In this document: piece by piece, positions 9,048-19,200 of the stretch
Position numbering within the stretch: position 1 is the first letter of the stretch
Layout: every line of letters begins with the position of its first letter
Assembly (NCBI GenBank): GCA_016192075.1
Contig: JACPUU010000001.1
Coordinates: forward strand, 434,001 to 498,000
DNA length: 64,000 nt
Source of the DNA: Bacteroidota bacterium
Lineage (GTDB): Bacteria; Bacteroidota; Bacteroidia; Flavobacteriales_D; Crocinitomicaceae
Direction of reading: 5' to 3'
Made by a program: the position numbers and the translations under genes
Notes under the pieces: generated by a model
Databases searched by the model: none
Told to the model about the DNA's origin: nothing
Seen by the model: only the letters and a program-made list of their open reading frames with translations

Positions 9048-12000
9048 TTAAAGGTGAATGTCGTTGATTACTTCACGATACCGGATATACACCCTTGTTC
9101 CAATTGGCTTCATATAACCGTCCTTAAGGTCTTCTACAATTACCTCAAAATTCTGTTCGGTAATCTGATTCAGTAAATCAATTCTGTTTTTATTAATACC
9201 CATTGCATACGACCGTTTTATTTCAGGTGAGCGGTTGCCTTTGGATAGAATGGATTTTTCACGGCCAATACCATTGTCTTCAATAATACACTGCACCAGG
9301 TGGTCTTTCTTTTGAATAATGAGTTTGAGTACCGGTTTGCGCGGACATTCATGAAAACCATGAATCATAGCATTCTCCAAGTAAGGTTGCAGTAACATTG
9401 GAGGTATCATGACATCTGCCGTTTCAATACCTTCTTCCACATGAATGGTGAATTCCAGCGGTTCCTTCATACGCTGTTTTGAAATGCGCATGTAATGTTC
9501 CAGAAATTCAATTTCTTCATCCAGCGAAATATAATTATACATGGAATTTTCCAGTACTTTTCGCATCAGTTTAGAGAAGTCAGAAATATGATTCAGTGAC
9601 TCTTCAATATTTCCCTGCAGAATATAAAACTGAAATGTATTCAGTGTATTGTAGATAAAGTGTGGATTTAACTGTGAACTTAAAAGCTGGTACTGGTAAG
9701 CAATCGATTGTCTTTTTTCAGACTCTATTTTCAGAATCATATTGACACGCTCTGAAACGTCTTTGACAGAACCATAAATCTCTACCACATCATTGTTACC
9801 ATTTAAAAGCGGGCAGATATAATCATCGAGCCAGATTGTTTCTCCGCTGCGGTTATGGGTAATACGGTAGCTTACTTTCTGCGGTCTTTTTTCTTTAAAA
9901 ACCAGATCAATGGCATTCTCCAGCAGGCCCGCATCTTCCGGATGAATGAGACTTTTCCAACGGTTTTCACGGTTTAAGAGGTCAAGTTCAGTTAATCCCA
10001 GGATGGTGGTTACCGGGGTGCTGACGTATTTAAGCTGCATAGAATTACTTTGCAGATCGGTAATCTGAATCACGTAATAAAAGTGATCTGAGGTTTGAAT
10101 GATCTGGGTATTCAGTTTAACAATTTCCAGCAGCCGTTTCCGTTGATTTTCAAGACTTTTTTCCTGTTTCTTTTTTTCGGTAATGTTTCGCATCAGGCCC
10201 TGTACAATTTCATGACCGGCAGTATGACCCGGCAAAAAACTCAGGTTAATGGAAACAAAAACCTCATCTCCGTTTTTTGAAAGCAATGAGGCTTCAAATT
10301 GTTCTTTATCACCCTGCATATTTCTTTGACCCATTTTTAACTCATGCTGTTTGGGTTTGGTATACAAGATAGAGATAGGGTGGCCCACCACTTCTTCCGG
10401 CGTATAGCCCAGCAGGTTTTGAATAGACGGGCTGACCAGGGTAATAATGCCGTCACGGTCTGTCTGGTAGTACACGTCCTGGATAGATTCAAATATTTTT
10501 CTGAAACGTTCCTGGCTTTCACGCACCTGGTTATGGGTGAGCTTCAGTTCTGTAATATCCAATGCTGATCCATGTATTGTACCGTGTGTAATACCTCCGT
10601 CAATTGATGCTTTGGCGGCACGTATCAGCAGGTATTTTTCATTGCCGCGGTAGTCGCGTATGCGCAATTCAATATCTGTTGGTTTGAAATTTTCCATTGA
10701 ATTCAGAATCGCACGTTCAAGCCGGTGCCTTGATTCAGAATACATCATGCGCAAAAGTTCTGTTTGTGAATACACCTGCTGATCTGTCGGAATCTGCAGA
10801 ATGCGGCACAGGTTGGGGCTGAATGAAATTTCTTTTGTTTCAGCCAGCCATTCCCAGCTTCCCAGCCGGGCAACTTCATGAACCTCGTTTAATTCCTGCT
10901 GCTTGCGAAGCAATTCAATTTCCTGCTCTTTTCGCTGCGTAATATCCATACCGCTGGTGCGTATTCCAATCCACTTTCCATTCTCATCAAAGACCTGTTT
11001 CCAGCAGATAGAAAACCATTTAACAGAACCATCTTTGTGGTTTGATCGTACTTCCAGGTTTTCGCCTTCGGTTTTATTGATCAGGGCATCCTGGAGTATA
11101 AGCATAACCCGCTCAAAATCGTCTTTGTGAATGACTTTTTCGTAAAAGTCGGGCATGTTGAGCAGTTCTTCAGCAGTATAGCCGCTGTGATTAAAAACAG
11201 CCGGGTTAATCCAGATTGGTTTTCCGGTTGTGTCAAGCCAGTTTTCCCAGTTGGCGGTATGGTCAGAAATGGCTTTAAGTTTTGCGTTCCGGTTGAGTAA
11301 TTCATCCTGGTCCAGTTTTCGGGAAATGACCAGGGAAACCTGTTGAGCAAACCGCAGTAATGTTTGCCGCTCGCGTTCATTTAGTAAAAACGGGGTAGCA
11401 ACAGATAGCAAACCAACCACCTCATCTTCTTTGGTAAGCGGTATCAGTGTAAATGTTTGAATGCCGATTAGTTTAAAGGCCCATTTTGCCAGTTTTCGAA
11501 CCACAGCATTTGGGGCATGCTCACCAATAATCTGTATTATTTCATTCTCATTGTTGGTGACCAGAATTTTATTTTCACTGATTACCTGGTTAAACAAACT
11601 GCCGGCAACCAGTTTAGGAATTGCAGATGAAACGGTAATGCCTGCCCGTTTTTCAAGTTTTTTTATTACTTCGCCGGATATGCGTGATGCGTACAGATCA
11701 AGTTTATGCGCTGCTTTGTCATAGAGGTAAATCCGGCTTCGCTGAATGCCCATACTTTCATAAAGGCTTTCAAGCATAAAACTGGTCAGTTTTTCGGTTG
11801 ATTCACCACTGATTAAAGCACTGTTGATTCGTTCAGAGGTCAACAATTCTTTATTCGAAAACTCCAGTTCAAGTTCCTTGTTTTTTTTGTCGGTGATATC
11901 AATAAGCGTAATAAGTGCCCCTGATCTGTTTTTTCGAAACGGGGTTACGTGCATCAAAAGCCAGCGCTTGTTTGTTAATGAATGGCAGCGGTACTGCAAT

Positions 12001-12800
12001 TCAAAATGCGTTTTTTCATTTTTTATAACTGCCTGTATACCTTCCAGCGCCCTTTCAGCCTGTTCATCACCATCGTTTGCTAATGATTTACAGATGTCAA
12101 AATAGTTGGCGCCCGTTTCAGAACCAATGAGCATGCCGCAACTGTTTAATGCAAAATCTTTCCAGCTTTGATTGGTGTAGATAATGGTTCCGTCAGAATC
12201 AATAGCTGCTATACTGTCCCTGATTGATGAAAAAATCAGTTGTGCAAAATCAGCTTCTGATCCGGACTGAGAGGTCATAATTTCCGGAAACTTTTGTGCC
12301 ATTGCTGCAGTTCTGGCATGGTCCAGCTGCGTTTGCATTTCAGCCAATTTCCGTTTAAGAATTACTTCGTTGTATGATCGCTGCAATGCACGCAGTAAAT
12401 CGGCCGGTTGATCCAGTGAAATAACTTCTGTGAGCCCTTTGTGCAGCAGCTGTTGGTATTTATCCTGATCGGGATCCAGGGTAAGCAGCATAACCGGTAT
12501 GTCATACAATAATTTGTTTTGGAAAATTATTGCTTCTGATTCAGAAATTCCGGCAGAAGGCCCTATCAGTAAAATGTCATAGGCATTCTGGCTCAGCACC
12601 ATTTTCAGATCCTGTTTCTTTCCGGTATTGAGTTCACTGATTGAAGAGCTTTCATTAAGTATGTCCATAATCCGGGCAGAACTCAATTGATCATCCTCAA
12701 GCAGCAGTATTCTCATTGCAGGCAGTTTTGATTTCCTCTTTTGTAAAGGAATTTTTATACCGGTTTCCTGGCCTGAAAGTAGATATAAATTTACAAACAT
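9048..12800 (-). CDS. Multi-PAS/GAF sensor histidine kinase of LytS type with degenerate N-terminal receiver
   Basis: 1250 residues. Order: a receiver-like domain at about 29-150 (starts RILLLEDDQLS, but the phosphoacceptor position reads DILLIGPSAG with Gly in place of Asp, so it is probably not phosphorylated); a PAS at about 190-300; a GAF at about 325-490; four further PAS/PAC units between about 510 and 1030 (several ending in DIT-K/Q or NITEKK); then a His_kinase domain with QLNPHFIYNTL (His near 1047) and an ATPase domain with IEDNGIGR. No membrane segment is evident, so it is probably cytoplasmic. Start: an unusually good Shine-Dalgarno AAAGGAGG lies 5 bases before the ATG at 12800; the alternative ATG at 12716 would begin right at the receiver. 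Downstream of the STAS-like gene by 45 bases. Confidence 0.9.
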   Translation of the reverse strand: MFVNLYLLSGQETGIKIPLQKRKSKLPAMRILLLEDDQLSSARIMDILNESSSISELNTGKKQDLKMVLSQNAYDILLIGPSAGISESEAIIFQNKLLYDIPVMLLTLDPDQDKYQQLLHKGLTEVISLDQPADLLRALQRSYNEVILKRKLAEMQTQLDHARTAAMAQKFPEIMTSQSGSEADFAQLIFSSIRDSIAAIDSDGTIIYTNQSWKDFALNSCGMLIGSETGANYFDICKSLANDGDEQAERALEGIQAVIKNEKTHFELQYRCHSLTNKRWLLMHVTPFRKNRSGALITLIDITDKKNKELELEFSNKELLTSERINSALISGESTEKLTSFMLESLYESMGIQRSRIYLYDKAAHKLDLYASRISGEVIKKLEKRAGITVSSAIPKLVAGSLFNQVISENKILVTNNENEIIQIIGEHAPNAVVRKLAKWAFKLIGIQTFTLIPLTKEDEVVGLLSVATPFLLNERERQTLLRFAQQVSLVISRKLDQDELLNRNAKLKAISDHTANWENWLDTTGKPIWINPAVFNHSGYTAEELLNMPDFYEKVIHKDDFERVMLILQDALINKTEGENLEVRSNHKDGSVKWFSICWKQVFDENGKWIGIRTSGMDITQRKEQEIELLRKQQELNEVHEVARLGSWEWLAETKEISFSPNLCRILQIPTDQQVYSQTELLRMMYSESRHRLERAILNSMENFKPTDIELRIRDYRGNEKYLLIRAAKASIDGGITHGTIHGSALDITELKLTHNQVRESQERFRKIFESIQDVYYQTDRDGIITLVSPSIQNLLGYTPEEVVGHPISILYTKPKQHELKMGQRNMQGDKEQFEASLLSKNGDEVFVSINLSFLPGHTAGHEIVQGLMRNITEKKKQEKSLENQRKRLLEIVKLNTQIIQTSDHFYYVIQITDLQSNSMQLKYVSTPVTTILGLTELDLLNRENRWKSLIHPEDAGLLENAIDLVFKEKRPQKVSYRITHNRSGETIWLDDYICPLLNGNNDVVEIYGSVKDVSERVNMILKIESEKRQSIAYQYQLLSSQLNPHFIYNTLNTFQFYILQGNIEESLNHISDFSKLMRKVLENSMYNYISLDEEIEFLEHYMRISKQRMKEPLEFTIHVEEGIETADVMIPPMLLQPYLENAMIHGFHECPRKPVLKLIIQKKDHLVQCIIEDNGIGREKSILSKGNRSPEIKRSYAMGINKNRIDLLNQITEQNFEVIVEDLKDGYMKPIGTRVYIRYREVINDIHL

Positions 12801-12845
12801 GGTGCCTCCTTTTCAAAACGTTTTAAGACTTGTGCCTCCTGGTTT

Positions 12846-13283
12846 TCAGGCAGACATTCCAATAACACCGTCCTGGAAAGATACGGGTCCGGCTGTTTTA
12901 GTGAAATTCAGCTTTTGCTCTACCCACTCAAGCCCATGTCCGTATTTGCTGAAAACAGCAATCGGATAGCTGGGGTTGTGGTTTTGGATATAGCTATGTG
13001 CGGCAACATTGGTGGTTAGGTTTGGGCAAACCAGTGCAACAACGGTTTCAGGTTCAAAGAGTTGAGATTTGTGGCAGATTTTCCATAAAAAATGGTGAGA
13101 ATCAGCAAGCTCATGAAAAGTCAGAATATAGGCTTCGGGCTTTTTTCCTTTATGAATTTTAGACATGGCAATAAGTTCACGCAGTAATTGGGTACTTAAA
13201 AGGGCGCGCTCTTTAAAACAAACATGAACAATGTTTTCACCAATAAATTCTAAGGAAATGTGTGAGTCACTGAAGGCATTCAT
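12846..13283 (-). CDS. Small STAS/SpoIIAA-like protein, unknown
   Basis: 145 residues, no signal peptide. The layout (N-terminal strands around LEFIGENIVHVCFKERALL, a helix, a YILTFHEL strand, then VVALVCPNLTTNVAAHSYIQ and PIAVFSKYGHGLEWVEQ) resembles the SpoIIAA/STAS-like proteins of Bacteroidota, with the final helix pattern of an ...AF/VF...EAL/GLEWV motif. The protein at 49547-49939 has the same order of elements. Both sit directly upstream of a histidine kinase, so a role as signalling partner or anti-sigma-type switch is plausible but unproven. Start ATG at 13283; first gene of a two-gene unit with the kinase. Confidence 0.7.
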   Translation of the reverse strand: MNAFSDSHISLEFIGENIVHVCFKERALLSTQLLRELIAMSKIHKGKKPEAYILTFHELADSHHFLWKICHKSQLFEPETVVALVCPNLTTNVAAHSYIQNHNPSYPIAVFSKYGHGLEWVEQKLNFTKTAGPVSFQDGVIGMSA

Positions 13284-13702
13284 AAAAAATCATTTAAATA
13301 AAAATTAATCATTTGAACCTTTTGTGCGCTGATCAGGTAAGGTGGAGTTCATTGTAGCGGACCTTAACTTAGACTGCCGGTGCTGGTGGTTCTGAGACCA
13401 AAGATGGCTGAATTGTTTTGCGTAAAAACGCAGGAATTTCCGATCGGCCGGCTATGAAATGGCTGGGGTGGGGCAGAATTGGTACCCCGTTAATGAATGC
13501 TAAATCTTTTAGCAGCCTGCGTTTTGGAATGTTACACGCGAGCCGTTTTTTGAGTAAAAAAGCAGTAAGAATGACAGGTAAATACTATCCGAACTTTTCA
13601 GGGGTATAAAAGTGTCCTATCCAACGCACGGAAAGCAAAAATGCACGGTTATAGCTGAATCCTGTAACCGTCCAGTTCAATGACAGTAATTATCGGAACT
13701 GA
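13284..13702. other. Gene-poor intergenic region
   Basis: 419 bases between the STAS-like gene and glyA, both on the minus strand. It holds the glyA terminator (13645-13671) and presumably the promoter of the STAS-like/kinase unit, though I find no full TAnnTTTG match in the right place. A 63-codon open frame at 13418-13609 (+) has no recognisable features and I do not call it. A small 5-bp hairpin TGCGT/ACGCA lies at 13419-13432. Confidence 0.5.
13645..13671 (-). terminator. Probable intrinsic terminator of glyA
   Basis: On the minus strand, 32 bases after the glyA stop, ACGGTTA pairs with TAACCGT (7 bp, 13-base loop) and is followed by GCATTTTTGCTTT. The loop is longish but the position and T-run suit a Rho-independent terminator. 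Confidence 0.5.
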
Positions 13703-14977
13703 TTACCAGGCAAACAAAGGCAGCCCGTGTACGGCTTTCTGAACATCCCGTTTTACTTCAGCCAATACTGTTTCGTTGTCTTTATTCATAAGGGCTTTGT
13801 CAATCAGGTCAACTATACCGGCAATTGCATTTTCGTTAATACCGCGGGTTGTTATAGCGGCCGTTCCAACGCGAAAACCAGAAGTCACAAACGGCGATTT
13901 GTCATCAAACGGAACCATGTTTTTGTTAACCGTAATGTCAGCTTTGACCAGTGCATTTTCAGCATCTTTTCCGGTAATATTTTTAGAGCGCAGATCAATT
14001 AGCATGCAGTGATTGTCTGTTCCGCCTGAAACAATGGTGTATCCACGTTTAAGAAATTCAGCTGCCATAACGCGTGCGTTGGCCTGAACCTGTTTGGCAT
14101 AGGTGGTAAATGCGGCCTCAGATGCTTCACCAAAAGCAACTGCCTTTGCAGCAATAACATGTTCCAGGGGCCCGCCCTGTGTGCCGGGAAAAACGGCCCC
14201 GTCAAGCAATGTGGTCATCATTTTAAGTTCACCTTTTGGTGTTTTATGGCCCCATGGATTTTCAAAATCATGACGCATCATAATAACCCCTCCGCGCGGA
14301 CCGCGCAGTGTTTTATGCGTAGTGGTGGTAATAATGTGACAATAATCAAACGGGTCATTTAATAATTTGGTGGCAATGAGTCCGGCCGGGTGTGAAATAT
14401 CAGCAAGAATAATGGCTCCCACCTGATCAGCAATCTGGCGGATGCATGCATAATCCCAGTCCCTGGAATAAGCTGATGCACCGCAGATAATCATTTTTGG
14501 TTTCTCTTGCAACGCTACCTTTTCCATTGCATCGTAATCAATACGGCCGGTTTCTCTGTTTACGCCATAAAACGATGTTTTGTAGAGTTTTCCTGAAAAA
14601 TTTACAGGTGATCCGTGTGTCAGGTGTCCGCCGTGAGACAGGTCAAAGCCCAGAATTTTGTCACCCGGGTTTAAACAGGCCAGCATTACGGCGGCATTGG
14701 CTTGTGATCCCGAATGGGGCTGTACATTGGCCCAGGCGGCTCCAAATAGCTTTTTTAAGCGTTCAATGGCCAGCTCTTCAACCTGGTCAACCACCTGGCA
14801 GCCCCCGTAATAGCGTTTGTGCGGCAAGCCCTCAGCATATTTATTGGTTAGAATTGAGCCCATGGCATCCAGTACCTGCTGGCTTACAAAATTTTCTGAT
14901 GCAATCAGTTCAATGCCATGTAACTGGCGTTCTTTTTCCAGGTGAATGAGGTCAAAAATTGCTTTGTCCTGAGCCAT
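13703..14977 (-). CDS. glyA: Serine hydroxymethyltransferase
   Basis: 424 residues, normal length. This PLP enzyme converts serine plus tetrahydrofolate to glycine plus methylene-THF. Visible are [13 protein letters not shown], the [16 protein letters not shown] segment, [16 protein letters not shown], and the PLP-lysine site [14 protein letters not shown] (Lys near residue 224), then [14 protein letters not shown]. Start ATG at 14977 gives [18 protein letters not shown], matching the family. It lies 43 bases after the exosortase-partner gene and seems to have its own promoter in that gap. Its presence beside the sorting genes is probably coincidental. Confidence 0.97.
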   Translation of the reverse strand: MAQDKAIFDLIHLEKERQLHGIELIASENFVSQQVLDAMGSILTNKYAEGLPHKRYYGGCQVVDQVEELAIERLKKLFGAAWANVQPHSGSQANAAVMLACLNPGDKILGFDLSHGGHLTHGSPVNFSGKLYKTSFYGVNRETGRIDYDAMEKVALQEKPKMIICGASAYSRDWDYACIRQIADQVGAIILADISHPAGLIATKLLNDPFDYCHIITTTTHKTLRGPRGGVIMMRHDFENPWGHKTPKGELKMMTTLLDGAVFPGTQGGPLEHVIAAKAVAFGEASEAAFTTYAKQVQANARVMAAEFLKRGYTIVSGGTDNHCMLIDLRSKNITGKDAENALVKADITVNKNMVPFDDKSPFVTSGFRVGTAAITTRGINENAIAGIVDLIDKALMNKDNETVLAEVKRDVQKAVHGLPLFAW

Positions 14978-14996
14978 GATGTCTTAATTTTTTTGT

Positions 14997-15004
14997 CAAA
15001 TGTA
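14997..15004 (-). promoter_or_regulatory. Candidate -7 element for glyA
   Basis: On the minus strand this reads TACATTTG, a complete match to TAnnTTTG, 20 bases upstream of the glyA ATG. No TTG is seen at the usual -33 position. If used, the 5' leader would be only about 10-15 bases. Confidence 0.4.
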
Positions 15005-15020
15005 GCGTAAGCCTTGAATC

Positions 15021-15488
15021 TTATTCAGCCCGTTTGGGTAAAAATTTGAACAAAAGATAAAGAATCATTAACGGCATAAACGATTGTGCCAGCCCCATCA
15101 GTGTTCTGATAACACCATACAGGTCGTCTGATTGTCCGGTAAAGAGGCTAATGAAATAAAGTAACAAGGCAAGTCCGGTCAAAGCCAGGTAGGCAATAAG
15201 GGTTATCCGGTTATAGACCGGGTTTTGGAAACAAATACGAATAATTAACCATGTCAATAAAAGGTAGAGGCCTGAAAATAAAAAGGTAAGCAGCCATTTG
15301 AGTGCATTGATTTCTTCGGGTGTCCAGTTTAACAGAAAATGGAATTCGTCCAGGGCCTGGTTTGGCCGGCCTACTGTCAGGTGCAGGAATATCCAATTGA
15401 TATTCATAAAAAAATAGTCTCTGACAAAACCCAGCAGAACTATCCCCAGCACCAGTATGAAGAGCTTAATTTTTACTGACACGGCCAT
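15021..15488 (-). CDS. Small multi-pass membrane protein, probable exosortase partner (XrtX-associated-type)
   Basis: 155 residues from the ATG at 15488. It has an N-terminal hydrophobic segment (LFILVLGIVLLGFV), a short periplasmic-type stretch, and three further membrane segments (WLLTFLFSGLYLLLTWLII, LIAYLALTGLALLLYFISLF, FMPLMILYLLFKFL). Exosortase genes in Bacteroidota are commonly followed by a small membrane protein of this kind; I recall families named XrtX- and XrtF-associated membrane proteins and think this is one of them. Its start overlaps the exosortase coding end by 23 bases, a strong sign of coupling. The longer frame start at 15590 would lie deep inside the exosortase gene and is unlikely. 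Function is unknown. Confidence 0.75.
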   Translation of the reverse strand: MAVSVKIKLFILVLGIVLLGFVRDYFFMNINWIFLHLTVGRPNQALDEFHFLLNWTPEEINALKWLLTFLFSGLYLLLTWLIIRICFQNPVYNRITLIAYLALTGLALLLYFISLFTGQSDDLYGVIRTLMGLAQSFMPLMILYLLFKFLPKRAE

Positions 15489-15996
15489 ATCTTTTAGCCC
15501 ACCACCACCAGAGTATAAAAATGATCGAATACACAAAAACGGTAAACGTATACAGGTGATTAAAATCGAGCGCAGTAGGGTAGGCGTCATAAATTAGCAG
15601 CAGCGCAATAACCCGTATAACGTTTGCAAGGTGAATCAGCAGCATGCCCATTGGAATAAACCAGGCTTTGGTTTTCCAGCTTCCGGGAAAGGCAATAACA
15701 AAAATGGCAAAAATTGAAAACAGTTTAAACCCGTTGCATTCATCACCCACCCATACGCCTGAATTGACAGCGCCATCCATTAACAGAATAACGTGGTCAC
15801 TTTCAACTTCAATTAATGTTATAATACCAACCAGTTCAAGTAACTGTTGTGATAAATAAACAATGCTCAGGTCAAGGTAATAATCCCAGCTGGTGTATGT
15901 TTTGATAAAAAGGTAATAGACCAAAAGCCATATTCCGTATAGAACGCCGCCCAAAATGAGAAACCGGACAGCCGGATGCTTTAAAAATGTTCCCAT
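15466..15996 (-). CDS. Exosortase/archaeosortase family transpeptidase
   Basis: 176 residues from the ATG at 15996. Multi-pass inner-membrane protein carrying the exosortase triad: Cys87 in GDECNGFKLFSIF, Arg128 in HLANVIRVIALLLIYD and His147 in FNHLYTFTVF. Family members cleave C-terminal sorting signals and attach the protein to an envelope acceptor. The compact size and order are typical of the Bacteroidota exosortases (XrtX/XrtF-like). The gene upstream encodes a protein with a PID-CTERM sorting tail, the likely substrate, and the gene downstream an accessory membrane protein. A GTG at 16011 could add five residues but lies inside the terminator-like hairpin at 16006-16024, so I prefer the ATG. 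Confidence 0.88.
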   Translation of the reverse strand: MGTFLKHPAVRFLILGGVLYGIWLLVYYLFIKTYTSWDYYLDLSIVYLSQQLLELVGIITLIEVESDHVILLMDGAVNSGVWVGDECNGFKLFSIFAIFVIAFPGSWKTKAWFIPMGMLLIHLANVIRVIALLLIYDAYPTALDFNHLYTFTVFVYSIIFILWWWWAKRYGRVSKN

Positions 15997-15997
15997 A

Positions 15998-16024
15998 AAA
16001 AGAAAGAACACGCTTAGCGTGTTC
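15998..16024 (-). terminator. Terminator-like hairpin whose loop contains the stop codon of the PID-CTERM gene
   Basis: Minus strand: GAACACGC-TAA-GCGTGTTC, an 8-bp perfect stem with the TAA stop codon as its 3-base loop (16006-16024), followed at once by TTTCTTTTT (16005-15997) and then the exosortase ATG. This is a good Rho-independent terminator sequence placed between substrate gene and exosortase gene. It could make the substrate mRNA more abundant than the enzyme mRNA. Read-through would be needed to express the exosortase unless it has another promoter. Confidence 0.7.
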
Positions 16025-16259
16025 CTTTATAAAGTTTTCTGATTCCGACAAATGCCCCGGCTGCAAGCAGTATTCCAATACCGCCATCAATCGGGATACA
16101 TGGGGGACTCCAGCATGGCGGTCCGGCCGCTGGCGGTGATCCTGCAGGCGGTGAACCCGCTGGTGGTCCTCCGGTAGTAGGCCCCGGCATTGCGCTTGCA
16201 ACTGCCGTAACACCAACTATTGCAAGTAGTAAGAGTAATGTTCTGAGTTGTACTTTCAT
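16014..16259 (-). CDS. Short Pro/Gly-rich protein with PID-CTERM exosortase sorting signal
   Basis: 81 residues. Residues 1-23 are a signal peptide (charged MKVQLR, hydrophobic LLLLLAIVGV, AxA-like site). The middle is low-complexity Pro/Gly/Ser/Ala with repeated GGPPAGSPPA units and two Cys. The C-terminus is PIDGGIGILLAAGAFVGIRKLYKG: a PIDGG motif, a hydrophobic helix and a basic tail. This is the tripartite PID-CTERM signal of Bacteroidota, recognised by exosortase-type enzymes. The exosortase is the next gene downstream, so this is very probably its dedicated substrate. The mature product would be a short repetitive surface or envelope peptide of unknown role. It lies 24 bases after the T9SS cargo gene. 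Confidence 0.88.
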   Translation of the reverse strand: MKVQLRTLLLLLAIVGVTAVASAMPGPTTGGPPAGSPPAGSPPAAGPPCWSPPCIPIDGGIGILLAAGAFVGIRKLYKGTR

Positions 16260-16283
16260 TCCAGTTTCAAGTAGTTCTGGCTA

Positions 16284-19200
16284 CTAAAGTACAACTTTTT
16301 TTGTTACAATTTTATCTCCGGTTGTAATTATCAGAATGTGAACACCTTTCAATTCAGCCGGAACCGAGATCATATTGCTGCCTTCAACAAAACGAATCTG
16401 GCCTGAATAAACATCTGTTTGTCCCAATACATTAACCAGTCTTATCTGTGAGTCTTCATTAAATGCTTCTGTTACATTCACATTGAAACTGTTTCCCATT
16501 TGGGTAATGGTCATTGATTCAGTTTCAATAGCCGTTTCATTTACGGTTAAAGACTGAATGGTAGATCCTTCCTGCACATCTTCACTGGTCAATATCAGTG
16601 TAAACCGGTGCCCCTCGAAGGCATCGCTGTAGAAGGTATAAGCCAGTTCTCTTTTGAGGTCAATAAATTCACCGGTGACATTATCAAAAAGCAGCACTTT
16701 CCGATACGTATCAAAGGTTTCAATATTAAGGGCCTCAAAGGTGTGGTAACCCGGGTTGATTATTTTGGTATACAGCTCAAATGATTTGTTTCTTCCGTCG
16801 TGTCTGATGTAGTTTTTACGAATCAGTTCTTCAGACGAATAAAAGGCCACAGTCGGTGCTTTTTCCTGCCCGGTTGACAGGTGGCGAATATCCATTACGG
16901 TATCAATGTCATCTGTTGCAGCTGCATCTTCAACCAGGCTGATAGATGAACGATAGGTTGAAATATTTTCTCTGAGTGAAACCATTAACGGGTTTGAGTT
17001 ATTGGCAGCTTTCACATAGGTTGCTGAAGAAACTTTGTCAGTCTCTTTGTAGGTAAGTGTACCCCAATCGTATGTCCAAAAGCCCTGACCGGTAGCAATG
17101 AGCCCGTTAGCCAATTCAGGAACGCTGGAACTATTATCAGATCCGTCCCAGTATTCATAAAAACCGGTTGCAGCATCGTATACATAGAAGAAATTGCCGA
17201 CGTGACTGCGGGTAACCGTAGAAAATGAAATTGGTGAGGCAAATGGATTTCCTTGTATCTGCCATTCATTTCCAACAGTTACAGGGAAATCAGATCCATC
17301 ACGCACTGTACCGGTTACATCAAGGGTAGTACCTGAGAAAACAATGGTATCATCTCCCATATAGGCTTCAAAACCTACACCATTTGTAAGCGGATTGGCC
17401 ATACTGGTCTGGTCAACATATTGATTGATGACATATTTTTTCACGGAATAAAAACAACCACCGGTTCCATAGGCACAACCATCCGGAAAACCAACACCAC
17501 TGATAAAAAGATCATCGTCCCATTGAGTAAGTGTAGCACCAATAACCGGAGAGGCAATGTCTCTGTAATCAGCTACACCAGCAGGGATAAAACGTCTTAC
17601 CGTAACATTTCCTGTAATGGCAGCCCCACCATTGATGGCAGCAATTCTTCCTCCGCCTACATCGGAAGTAGAGTTAATAATAAATGAGTTGCCTGGTGCC
17701 GGATCAATAGTAAGTGTTCCGAGCGTCGGGTAAAGTGTTCCGCTTATAACGTATTCGCTTTCATAAAAAGTTACGCCCAAACCACTTGAATTATTGATTT
17801 CAAGATCATTGAATTCAATTGAATTACCCACGCCGGCATCAATGTACTGATCGGCTGTACCAACAAAAGCAATCGTTCCATCTGTAATTGAAGTGCTGCC
17901 GAACCAGTCAACGTCACCATAAATTGACAGCGTAACGGCTGAAGACATAACAACACTGGCAGTGATATCAACATTCAGATAATTGGTTTCGGCATCTATG
18001 TCTACGGTAACAGCATGGGTAGGGTCTATATAAACCTGGTCAACAAAACTTGGGATACAGGTGCAATCCCATGTTCCGGGAGCGCTCCATGGGCCAGAGG
18101 TAATAGAGTGAATTTCGAGTACCTGAGGAATAGCAGCAAGTGTAAAATAATCACCGGCAGCAAGGTCAACATCAAATGAAATAGAACCGGCGCTGTATGT
18201 TCCCGCTATCTGTGCGGCGTCTGAAAAATCACCATCCTGGGTAACATTGTCAACCAGCAGTAAATACGACGCAGATGCACCAAAATCATTACCGCCGTTC
18301 AAATCATAGGTCAGTGTTGTGGTTCCCACATCCCCGGTTTCATCAGCTCTCCAGGTTCTCAGCCAACGCTCGTGGTTTGGTAGTGAGCCAGGCATACCTG
18401 AAGTTGTAAATGAACTCAGCGCGTCATTGGTATGCGCAATCAAAAGATATTCATTAGAAGTCATCGAAACCGGGTTGGAAATTTCCAAAATACCGGCGCC
18501 CTCAGCAATGGTCTGACTGTTTGTTCCGTTGTTTCCAACGGCAATCAAGCCAATGTTATGAGTTGCCTGATAGGCATACAAGTCAGTAGGAACAGCCATG
18601 TTGTATTTGGCGCCCAGGTAATTTTCAACTAAAATGCGCTCCAGGTTATTTAACGCGCTGTTGTATATTACAACTTCAGCAATGTATCCGCTCAACGCGC
18701 AGTTTTGCCAGGTGGTAAACGGTACATTTCCCAGCGTCACTTTGTTGTGACCGGTTGGTACCGTATAGGCACCGGTTGTTGTTCCCATAAGTGTTCCCTG
18801 ACGCCGCTGACTGATTGATGTAGGGGTAATGTGAGAAGACGTAAAGGTAAATGCTCCTCCCGGTTCATTAAAACTGGTATATTTAATGGTTGGTGAGTAA
18901 TGGGCCGAAATAAGCAGGTTATTGGCAGAATTGGTGTAATTCACCCATTTTTTGTCACTGGATGCATAATTGGCGCCAATAATGTACTGAAGTTTTAATG
19001 AACTCCGTCTGAAAACGATAAAATAGGTCAGGTTAGCTGATTCCAGGGCCGCAATACTGCCTGAATTAAGTACATCGTCAACACCATCGTAACTCAACGC
19101 AGGCAAACCGTTAACTGCGCCTGTCGTGAAAATAGGTTGTTTGGTACTCAGCGCCTGTGTAAAATTGTTTGAGTTTCCTGAAACGTCTGTAAATGAGGAG

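Noticed and set aside
13418..13609. 63-codon open frame on the plus strand in the gap before glyA
   Set aside because: No signal, domain, promoter or conserved look; it lies between two minus-strand genes and overlaps a small hairpin.
16100..16185. Tandem GGPPAGSPP-type DNA repeat
   Set aside because: Explained as the low-complexity part of the PID-CTERM protein and not a separate repeat element.
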